Shown: positions 1-5,202 of the stretch, piece by piece
Layout: the number at the start of each line of letters is the position of its first letter
Numbering within the stretch: position 1 is the stretch's first letter
From: Phycisphaerales bacterium
GTDB taxonomy: Bacteria > Planctomycetota > Phycisphaerae > Sedimentisphaerales > Anaerohalosphaeraceae
Assembly (NCBI GenBank): GCA_003152975.1
Contig: PMBP01000258.1
Span: 1 to 5,326, forward strand
Direction: 5' to 3'
Length of the DNA stretch: 5,326 nucleotides
Notes under the pieces: model-generated
Told to the model about the DNA's origin: nothing
The model's input: the letters and a program-made list of their open reading frames with translations, nothing else
The model's database searches: none
Made by a program: the position numbers and the translations under genes

Positions 1-711
1 GGCGAGGCGCTCAAAGACCGGCGTCGCCAGGTCTGCCTGGTGACGAAAGTCGAGACCCCCAGGCCGGCAGAGGTGCGCCAGGCGGTGGAGAAATCCCTCA
101 AGGAACTGCAAACCGATTACCTGGATGTCCTCCTGATTCACGGCACGCCGGGACTGCAGCAGATGAGCGTGGAGCAGGCGCTGAAAATCCACGCCGAGCT
201 GGTCAAGCTGCGCGGCGAGAAGCTCGTGCAGTTCCTTGGATTCTCCGCCCACGGCTACTTCGACAAGGCGTTGGCCCTGATCGCCTCCGGGGGATTCGAC
301 CAGTGCATGCTGTCCTACGGCTACATCCCGCGAGGGTACGACCAGGTGTGGTCCGCCCGGATGACCGAGCTGCGCAATGCCTGCGTGGCTAAAGCCCACG
401 AACTGGGTACGGGGATCGTCGCCATGAAGGTCATCGGCGCCGGCATGCTCGGCGCCTGGTCGGGGGACATCGTACCGGGATTCGATCTGCAGCGACTCAA
501 GCAATTGCCCGCCGCTGCCATTCGCTTTGTGTTGCAAGACCAACGCATCAATCTCCTGATTATCGGCATGCGTCTGAAGGAAGAGATCGACATCAACATC
601 AAAGTCCTTTCCGGGGATACGGCCTACACCCTGGAAGACCGGGCGCTGCTGACGGAATACTCCGCGAAATTGTTTGACAGCGACTCAATCAAGAAGATGA
701 AAGTTGAATAA
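1..711 (+). CDS. Aldo/keto reductase, C-terminal part (5'-truncated by window edge)
   Basis: This is an NAD(P)H-dependent oxidoreductase of the aldo/keto reductase TIM-barrel superfamily, probably cytoplasmic. The reading frame is open from base 1, and residues before the GTG at 40 (ALKDRRRQVCLVTKV) already match the family's 'ALKGRRDKVFLATK' strand, so that GTG is not the true start. Two of the four usual catalytic residues are visible: the Lys of VTK (46-48) and the His of the LLIH strand (139-141). The catalytic Asp and Tyr must lie upstream of the window. Later barrel strands follow: VQFLGFSAHG, GFDQCMLSYGY, GTGIVAMKVIGAG and INLLIIGMRLKEEIDIN, the last corresponding to the cofactor-phosphate region. 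About 236 residues are present of a family that is usually 300-350. It ends in TAA, 21 bp before the propeller gene, which suggests co-transcription. No C-terminal ferredoxin-like cysteine cluster is seen, unlike some bacterial relatives. The substrate cannot be told. Confidence 0.86.
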   Translation, partial: GEALKDRRRQVCLVTKVETPRPAEVRQAVEKSLKELQTDYLDVLLIHGTPGLQQMSVEQALKIHAELVKLRGEKLVQFLGFSAHGYFDKALALIASGGFDQCMLSYGYIPRGYDQVWSARMTELRNACVAKAHELGTGIVAMKVIGAGMLGAWSGDIVPGFDLQRLKQLPAAAIRFVLQDQRINLLIIGMRLKEEIDINIKVLSGDTAYTLEDRALLTEYSAKLFDSDSIKKMKVE

Positions 712-732
712 CCACGATCGGACACAATCCTT

Positions 733-2088
733 ATGAAAACACGCATCATCCTCGCCTTGTTCCTGTGCATTGCTGCGTCTGGCCGGCCGCAAACCACCGC
801 AACAACCGACGCCAACTGGCCGCAGTTCCGCGGCCCCAACGCCGCCGGTGTCAGCGCCAACGCCAATCTGCCCGACAAATGGTCCGCCACCGAAAATGTC
901 GCCTGGAAGACCGATCTGCCCGGACGGAGCTGGTCGTCGCCGATTGTCTGGGGCGGCCGCGTATTCCTTACGGCAGTCGTAAATCTCGGCCAATCCGAAA
1001 CGCCGAAGAAGGGGCTTTACCTGGGCGGCAATCGTCCGGAATCGCCCAAGTCCGAACATCTCTGGAAGGTGATTTGCCTCGATCTGGCGACGGGCAAACT
1101 GCTTTGGGAAAAAACCGTTCATCAAGGCGTGCCCCAAACCCCCATCCATCTCAAAAGCAGCTATGGCGCCGAGACGCCCGTGACCGATGGCCGGCGTGTT
1201 TATGCCTTGTTCGGCAATCGGGGCGTGTTCGCCTTGACGCTCGAAGGCGAGGAGGTGTGGTCCAAACGCATCGAGCCGCGCAAAACCCGCTACGGCTGGG
1301 GTACCGCCGCCTCGCCGGTGCTGCATGACGGACGGTTGTTCATCGTCAATGACAACGACGATAAGTCCGAACTGTTCGCCCTCGATGCCAAGACCGGCAA
1401 GGAACTCTGGCGCCTGGACCGCGACGAGAAGAGCAACTGGGTCACGCCATTCGTCTGGGACAACGGCCGTCGCATCGAACTGATTACCCCCGGCAGCGGC
1501 GCCGTCCGCAGTTACGACCTCGACGGAAAGCCGCTGTGGTCATTGAGCGGCATGTCGGGAATCGCCATCCCCACTCCTCAGGCCGGAGACGGCTTGCTCT
1601 TCGTCAGCTCCGGTTATGTCGGAGACAAGCTCCGACCCCTCTATGCGATCCGCCCCGGCGCCCGCGGCGACATCACGCTACAGCCGGACAAAACCAGCAA
1701 CGAATTCATCGCCTGGTCCAATCCGACCGCCGGGCCGTACAATCCCTCGCCGCTCTTCTACGACGGCCGCCTCTATGTACTCTACGACCGCGGATTGGTG
1801 AGCTGTTTCGACGCCAAGACAGGTCAGGTTCTTTATGATCGACAAATCATTCCAAAAGGGTTGGCCTTCACCTCGTCGCCATGGGCGGCGAAGGGTAAGG
1901 TTTTTTGCCTCAACGAAGACGGCGTCTGCTTTGTGCTCGGCTCCGGCGACAAATTCGAGATGCTGCACACCAATGCCCTCGCCGAAGATGACATGTGTTT
2001 GGCCACCCCCGCCCTCGTCGGCGACCGGCTCCTCATCCGCACCGCCGCGCGGCTCTATTGCATTCAGTCCAAGGGGCAGAGCCATTGA
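733..2088 (+). CDS. Exported PQQ-like beta-propeller protein (BamB-like repeat family)
   Basis: This 451-residue protein begins with a signal peptide: MKTR, a hydrophobic stretch IILALFLCIAAS, and likely cleavage near residue 17-20. The Cys in LFLC lacks a good lipobox (Leu at -1), so a lipoprotein is less likely. The mature part opens with the WPQFRGPN signature (29-36) and then eight propeller blades. Approximate starts are 68, 147, 193, 238, 281, 338, 381 and 424, each with an S/T-P-x(n)-G-R-x-hydrophobic inner strand. Several have the PQQ-family docking motif, e.g. ALDAKTGKELW (216-226) and CLDLATGKLLW (115-125). The fold is secure but the ligand is not: I cannot identify the Ca/PQQ-binding residues of true quinoprotein dehydrogenases, so enzymatic activity is unproven. 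A BamB role in outer-membrane assembly is not supported by context either. The ATG is preferred because the signal peptide starts at once, although no clear Shine-Dalgarno precedes it. The stop overlaps the paralogous gene downstream. Confidence 0.9.
   Translation: MKTRIILALFLCIAASGRPQTTATTDANWPQFRGPNAAGVSANANLPDKWSATENVAWKTDLPGRSWSSPIVWGGRVFLTAVVNLGQSETPKKGLYLGGNRPESPKSEHLWKVICLDLATGKLLWEKTVHQGVPQTPIHLKSSYGAETPVTDGRRVYALFGNRGVFALTLEGEEVWSKRIEPRKTRYGWGTAASPVLHDGRLFIVNDNDDKSELFALDAKTGKELWRLDRDEKSNWVTPFVWDNGRRIELITPGSGAVRSYDLDGKPLWSLSGMSGIAIPTPQAGDGLLFVSSGYVGDKLRPLYAIRPGARGDITLQPDKTSNEFIAWSNPTAGPYNPSPLFYDGRLYVLYDRGLVSCFDAKTGQVLYDRQIIPKGLAFTSSPWAAKGKVFCLNEDGVCFVLGSGDKFEMLHTNALAEDDMCLATPALVGDRLLIRTAARLYCIQSKGQSH
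826..840 (+). repeat. 15-bp repeat, copy 1 (codes FRGPN)
   Basis: TTCCGCGGCCCCAAC is identical here and at 2166-2180, at the equivalent place in the two propeller genes. It encodes the FRGPN signature in both. It is a trace of common ancestry or of strong constraint on this motif, not a mobile-element repeat. Confidence 0.7.
2071..2076 (+). promoter_or_regulatory. Shine-Dalgarno for the second propeller gene
   Basis: AAGGGG lies inside the 3' end of the first propeller gene, 8 bases before the TTG at 2085. Together with the TTGA stop/start overlap it is the main reason for choosing this rare start over upstream in-frame TTG (2058) or ATG (1995) codons, which have no comparable purine-rich leader. 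Confidence 0.55.
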
Positions 2089-3578
2089 ATTCTTCCTATG
2101 CGACGATATTGCTGTTGTTCATCGGAATCACAAACGGACAACAGGATACGATCCAGTGGAATCAATTCCGCGGCCCCAACGGACAGGGTTATGTGCAGGC
2201 CGACCGCATTCCCGTTCAGTTCGGCCCGGAAACGAATGTCGTGTGGAAAACCGTTGTCCCCCCGGGTCACTCGTCTCCCGTCATCTGGAATGATCGCGTC
2301 TTTCTGACCGCCGGCGATCCGGCCGACAAAAAGCAGCTTCTCACCATGGCCATTGATCGCAAGGATGGCCGCATCCTGTGGCGGCAGGCAGTTCAGGCCG
2401 ACACGCAAGGCAACTTCCATCCGCTCAACAACCCTGCCTCATCTACTCCCGCCGCCGACGACAAGCAGGTCTATGTTTATTTCGGGACCTTCGGCCTGAT
2501 CTGCTACGACCATGCCGGCAACGAGGTCTGGCAGCGGAAGCTCGACACGCCCGAAAGCAAATATGGGATGGCAACCTCGCCCATCCTGTACAAAGACACC
2601 GTGATCCTGGTCCTCGACGGCGACAATGGCAAATCCCGCCTGCTGGCCGTCCATAAGGACAGCGGCGAGACGGCCTGGGAACAGCCCCGATCGTTGTTCA
2701 AGGCCGGCTGGTCAACACCCATGATCTTCGCCCATGACCATGCAGACGAACTTGTCGCGCTGGGCTCCAAGCGGCTGACTGCTTACGATCCGTCCAGCGG
2801 TGAGGAAATCTGGTGGGCCGGCGATTTTTCGGATGAGACCGTCGGCGTCCCGGTTGCTGGCGAGGAACTCCTGTTTGCCGGCGCCGCGGCCCTCGGCGGA
2901 CGAGGCGACGACAAGTGGGATGCGGCCGCGACCTGGAAAACGACGATCACCGAGTTCGACCGCAACCACGACAACCAGATCCAGCGCGACGAAATGACCG
3001 AGGGCTTTGCCTTCATCCAGCGGCCCGAGCTGCCCAAAGACAACCCCGGCTACGGCCTGCCGGTCAACATGGACACGCTCATGCAAATCTTCGACCACGA
3101 CAAAAACGGTTTCATCACCGAGGACGAATGGATGCGGACGATGTCGGGCTTTTCCGCCATCAGCCACCCCCGCCTTTCGGCCTTCCGCCCCGGCGCCAAA
3201 CAGGATGCTCGCCCTACGCACTTGGCATGGGAAATCGATCGCGGCATCCCCGAAACGCCTTCGCCGCTCTATTGTCACGGACGACTCTACCTCATACGGG
3301 ATAGCGGCCAGTTGACCTGCCTTCAGGCGGCCACCGGCAAAGAACTCTTCCGCCAGCCCATCGGCGCTCCGGGCCAATATGTCGCCTCGCCGATCGCCGC
3401 CGGCGACAAGATAATTATGGCCTCAGTTCCCGGCGTCGTCACCGTCATCCAAATCGACGACCAATTGAAAGTCCTGGCCCGGAACGATTTCAAGGAGAAG
3501 ATCTTCGCCACCCCGGCGGTTGTTGATAACAAAATCTACCTGCGGACGGCGGGGCATCTCTATGCCTTGGGCCGGTAA
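2085..3578 (+). CDS. Exported PQQ-like beta-propeller protein with an inserted EF-hand pair
   Basis: This is a 497-residue paralogue of the preceding gene. I chose the TTG at 2085: it overlaps the previous stop (TTGA), has AAGGGG 8 bp upstream, and places a hydrophobic leader (ATILLLFIGITNG, 6-18) at the N-terminus. A longer in-frame start at 1995 would add 30 Arg/Pro/His-rich residues encoded inside the upstream gene. The leader has no Lys or Arg before its hydrophobic core, which is unusual. The mature part starts WNQFRGPN (25-32) and has eight blades starting near 63, 120, 164, 210, 255, 392, 434 and 475. Blade 5 is split by about 90 residues (271-360) holding two EF-hand loops. Loop 1 is DRNHDNQIQRDE (292-303) and loop 2 is DHDKNGFITEDE (337-348); both have acidic or amide residues at positions 1, 3 and 5, Ile at 8 and Glu at 12. 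Calcium binding is therefore likely by family knowledge. The ligand and any activity are unknown. It is translationally coupled to its neighbour. Confidence 0.9.
   Translation: MNSSYATILLLFIGITNGQQDTIQWNQFRGPNGQGYVQADRIPVQFGPETNVVWKTVVPPGHSSPVIWNDRVFLTAGDPADKKQLLTMAIDRKDGRILWRQAVQADTQGNFHPLNNPASSTPAADDKQVYVYFGTFGLICYDHAGNEVWQRKLDTPESKYGMATSPILYKDTVILVLDGDNGKSRLLAVHKDSGETAWEQPRSLFKAGWSTPMIFAHDHADELVALGSKRLTAYDPSSGEEIWWAGDFSDETVGVPVAGEELLFAGAAALGGRGDDKWDAAATWKTTITEFDRNHDNQIQRDEMTEGFAFIQRPELPKDNPGYGLPVNMDTLMQIFDHDKNGFITEDEWMRTMSGFSAISHPRLSAFRPGAKQDARPTHLAWEIDRGIPETPSPLYCHGRLYLIRDSGQLTCLQAATGKELFRQPIGAPGQYVASPIAAGDKIIMASVPGVVTVIQIDDQLKVLARNDFKEKIFATPAVVDNKIYLRTAGHLYALGR
2166..2180 (+). repeat. 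15-bp repeat, copy 2 (codes FRGPN)
   Basis: Identical to 826-840 and in the same frame relative to the propeller coding sequence. The flanking codons differ between the two copies, so identity is limited to the signature motif. Confidence 0.7.
2895..3164 (+). other. EF-hand pair insertion domain within propeller blade 5
   Basis: This segment encodes residues 271-360 of the second propeller. Its borders come from lining it up with the paralogue upstream: ELLFAGAAALG just before it matches GLLFVSSGYVG, and LSAFRPGAKQD just after it matches LYAIRPGARGD. The paralogue passes from one to the other in a few residues. The two 12-residue calcium loops are at 2958-2993 and 3093-3128, about 33 residues apart, with helix-like flanks (TTITEF before loop 1, MDTLMQIF before loop 2, WMRTMSGF after loop 2). 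That is the spacing of a paired EF-hand. Position 6 of loop 1 is Asn instead of the usual Gly, which is tolerated in the family. Confidence 0.8.
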
Positions 3579-3673
3579 TCGTCATTGAAAATCGAAGAGG
3601 TTGTACTGGCGGATGGATTTTTCACCGTTTAGCGCGTAATTTTCAGCCGGCTTGCGCGTCTGAAGAATTGAAC

Positions 3674-3702
3674 TTGCGTTGTCCCCCGTAGGACAGTATG
3701 AT
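3674..3702 (+). promoter_or_regulatory. Candidate sigma70-type promoter for the adaptor/ABC operon
   Basis: A -35-like TTGCGT (3674-3679) is followed after exactly 17 bp by TATGAT (3697-3702), which differs from the -10 consensus at one base. The -35 matches consensus only at TTG. Transcription would start near 3709 and leave a leader of about 70 bases before the adaptor ATG at 3778. The location, in the only gap before a new gene block, supports it. Promoter rules in this phylum are not well enough known to be sure. Confidence 0.42.
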
Positions 3703-3716
3703 TTTGCATTCTGTCC
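3691..3716. promoter_or_regulatory. Imperfect inverted repeat over the -10 box (operator-like)
   Basis: GGACAGTATG (3691-3700) and CATTCTGTCC (3707-3716) are inverted copies with one mismatch, separated by 6 bases. The left arm contains most of the candidate -10 box and the right arm spans the predicted start of transcription, the usual place for a repressor operator. A second reading is a hairpin extended by CCCCC (3683-3687) and GGAGG (3717-3721) and followed, two bases on, by TTTTT (3724-3728), which would act as a terminator for the propeller operon. The sequence alone does not decide between them. Confidence 0.45.
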
Positions 3717-3768
3717 GGAGGCGTTTTTCGGGGTGACGATCGGCGGAAAATCGAATCATCGGTGCATC

Positions 3769-3777
3769 AGGAAAGGA
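3769..3777 (+). promoter_or_regulatory. Shine-Dalgarno for the adaptor gene
   Basis: AGGAAAGGA directly precedes the ATG at 3778. The first AGGA (3769-3772) is 5 bases from the ATG. The second GGA is 6 bases from an in-frame GTG at 3784, so a start two codons later is possible. Both exclude the longer TTG start at 3679. Confidence 0.75.
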
Positions 3778-5202
3778 ATGGGCGTGCGTAAATATTTCAA
3801 GACCACGATCTTCATCGTGATCGTGTTGACGGCGATCGCATCGGTGATCGCCAAACCCATCATTCGCAAATTCACGGTCAAAGTCGAACCCACGGCGGTC
3901 CGGATCGAAGAGGTCAAGCCCGGCGACCTGACCGAATTCATCACCGCTCCCGGCGAGATCGAGCCCAAAACCAAGGTCAACATCAGCGCCAAGGTCGCCG
4001 CGCGGGTGATCGAGCTGCCCTATGAAGAAGGCACCGTCGTCACCGCCGGCAATCCCAATGCCAACCCGCCGGTGCCCGCCTCGGTCCTGATCCGCCTGGA
4101 CTCCAAAGACATCGAAAGCCGCCTGCGTTCGGTTGAGGCCCGCTACAAGGCCCAACAGGCGCAGCTCGAGGTATCCAAAACGACCATCGCCGCCCAGAAG
4201 GCCAACCTTGTAGGTACCAAGGCGACGCTGGCCCAGGCCCAGCGGGATTTCGAACGCCAAAAACAACTCCTGGCCACCAAGGACATCAGCCAGAGTATCT
4301 TCGATCAGGCCCAGCAGAAGCTCGATGAATTCACCGCGCAATTTACCGCATCAGAACAGAATATTGTAGCTCTTGAACAGGGCCTTCTCGTCGCGCAGCA
4401 CAATCTGGAAAGCGGGGCCGCCGAAATCGAAGAGGCCAAGGAGGCCGTCGGCTACACCACCATCCGCTCGCCCCTGGACGGCACGATCACGCGAACCAAC
4501 GCCAAGGTCGGCGAGGTCGTCATGACCGGCACGATGAACAACCCCGGCACCATCATCATGGTCGTCGCCGACCTGGCCAAGATGCTGCTGGTCGCCCAGA
4601 TCGACGAATCGGACATCGGCAAGGTCAAGCTCGGCCAGGAAACCGAAATCCGCGTCAAGGCCTTCTGGGACGAAAAGTTCAAGGGCGTCGTCGAAAAAAT
4701 CGCCCTGACCAACGACTCGTCCGTCACACGGACCAAGTATTACCGCACCGAAATCCTCATGCAGGGCGATGTCAAGAAACTCTACTCCGGCCTGACCGCG
4801 GATGTGGATATTTTCACCAACAAACACGAAAAGATCATCAAGGTCCCCAGCCAGTCGGTCCTGGGCCGCAAGGTCGATGACCTGCCCCTGGCCATCCGCG
4901 AGAACAACCCGGATGTCGATACCAACAAGAACGATGTCATGGTCGTCTATCGCATCATCGACGGCAAGACCGTCGTCACGCCCGTGACCATCGGCCCCGG
5001 CGATATGACCCACATCATCATCAAATCCGGCCTCAAGGAAGGCGACCAGCTCGTCGTCGGTCCCTACAAGATCCTCGAAGGCCTCAAGCACGACCAGCCC
5101 GTCCGGGACGAACGCGAGGTCGAAAAGGAAAAGAAAGAAAAGGAACAGAAGGGCAAAGCCGCCGACAAGTCCAAACCGCTGAAAGTGGAGACCAAATCGT
5201 GA
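3778..5202 (+). CDS. Periplasmic adaptor (membrane fusion protein) of a MacA/HlyD-type ABC efflux system
   Basis: This 474-residue protein would link an inner-membrane ABC transporter to an outer-membrane channel. The ATG at 3778 has a strong Shine-Dalgarno and gives the short basic N-terminus MGVRKYFK followed by one membrane anchor (about 9-25). Domains in order: first lipoyl-like half (about 59-107, with KVAARVIELPYEEGTVV); long alpha-helical coiled-coil hairpin (about 112-225); second lipoyl half (226-246, YTTIRSPLDGTITRTNAKVGEVV); beta-barrel (about 255-350); membrane-proximal domain (about 355-435, with LKEGDQLVVGPYKILEG). The hairpin turn holds R160-x3-L164-x6-S171, the motif known to contact TolC-type channels. 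Two departures from compact MacA proteins are a Pro/Asn-rich insertion at 91-102 and a D/N-rich insertion at about 363-386. The C-terminus (443-474) is a Lys/Glu-rich, probably disordered tail. The stop overlaps the ATPase start, so the two are translationally coupled. Family confidence is high; cargo is unknown. Confidence 0.92.
   Translation: MGVRKYFKTTIFIVIVLTAIASVIAKPIIRKFTVKVEPTAVRIEEVKPGDLTEFITAPGEIEPKTKVNISAKVAARVIELPYEEGTVVTAGNPNANPPVPASVLIRLDSKDIESRLRSVEARYKAQQAQLEVSKTTIAAQKANLVGTKATLAQAQRDFERQKQLLATKDISQSIFDQAQQKLDEFTAQFTASEQNIVALEQGLLVAQHNLESGAAEIEEAKEAVGYTTIRSPLDGTITRTNAKVGEVVMTGTMNNPGTIIMVVADLAKMLLVAQIDESDIGKVKLGQETEIRVKAFWDEKFKGVVEKIALTNDSSVTRTKYYRTEILMQGDVKKLYSGLTADVDIFTNKHEKIIKVPSQSVLGRKVDDLPLAIRENNPDVDTNKNDVMVVYRIIDGKTVVTPVTIGPGDMTHIIIKSGLKEGDQLVVGPYKILEGLKHDQPVRDEREVEKEKKEKEQKGKAADKSKPLKVETKS
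4255..4290 (+). other. TolC-docking tip motif R-x3-L-x6-S in the adaptor hairpin
   Basis: This segment encodes residues 160-171 of the adaptor, RQKQLLATKDIS, with Arg160, Leu164 and Ser171 at exactly the spacing of the tip motif described for MacA/AcrA-type adaptors. It lies midway in the predicted coiled-coil (112-225), where the hairpin should turn. It predicts an outer-membrane TolC-family partner encoded elsewhere. Confidence 0.75.
5187..5190 (+). promoter_or_regulatory. Shine-Dalgarno for the ABC ATPase gene
   Basis: GGAG, within the adaptor's last codons, lies 8 bases before the GTG at 5199. It supports that GTG as start despite the 4-bp overlap with the adaptor stop. Confidence 0.6.

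Larger units (their letters stand above)
3579..3777. other. Intergenic region between propeller operon and adaptor gene
   Basis: This is the only sizeable non-coding stretch (199 bp) in the window. It is more AT-rich than the genes around it. It holds a candidate promoter (3674-3702), an imperfect inverted repeat over its -10 box (3691-3716), a run of five T at 3724-3728, an 8-bp palindrome AGCCGGCT (3645-3652), and a Shine-Dalgarno just before the adaptor start. GAAAATCGAA occurs twice, at 3587-3596 and 3746-3755, near either end. No convincing small gene was found in it. Confidence 0.7.

Noticed and set aside
739..800. Lipoprotein signal at LFLC of the first propeller
   Set aside because: The residue before Cys is Leu, not Ala, Gly or Ser, and Cys sits in the middle of the hydrophobic core. 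A signal peptidase I site after AAS fits better.
685..1326. Open frame on the - strand (213 codons) opposite the first propeller
   Set aside because: It lies opposite the signal peptide and early blades of a clear gene and has no motif of its own.
765..1328. Open frame on the + strand (187 codons) in another frame of the first propeller
   Set aside because: Arg/Ala/Pro-rich, as expected for an out-of-frame reading of GC-rich coding DNA.
1995..2084. 30-residue N-terminal extension of the second propeller from ATG 1995
   Set aside because: Arg/Pro/His-rich and encoded out of frame inside the first propeller gene. It would bury the signal peptide, and the TTG at 2085 has a better ribosome-binding site.
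2098..2307. ATG at 2098 with basic MRR start, considered as a frameshifted true N-terminus of the second propeller
   Set aside because: Its frame reads YCCCSSESQTDNR with no hydrophobic core. The QFRGPN signature is in the TTG 2085 frame without any shift.
2712..3377. Open frame on the - strand (221 codons) opposite the second propeller
   Set aside because: It overlaps a confidently identified protein with EF-hand and blade motifs. The antisense translation has no family features.
3632..3659. GCGC-flanked stem around the palindrome AGCCGGCT, considered as a terminator of the propeller operon
   Set aside because: The possible outer stem is only 4 bp with a long loop, and no T-run follows it.
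3679..3777. 33-residue N-terminal extension of the adaptor from a TTG start
   Set aside because: It would pass through the candidate promoter and inverted repeat, has no Shine-Dalgarno, and would put 33 polar residues before the membrane anchor. ATG 3778 has AGGAAAGGA directly upstream.
3643..4341. Open frame on the - strand (232 codons) opposite the adaptor N-terminus
   Set aside because: Low-complexity Gly/Asp/Leu/Phe composition with no recognisable motif. It mirrors the coding frame of the adaptor.
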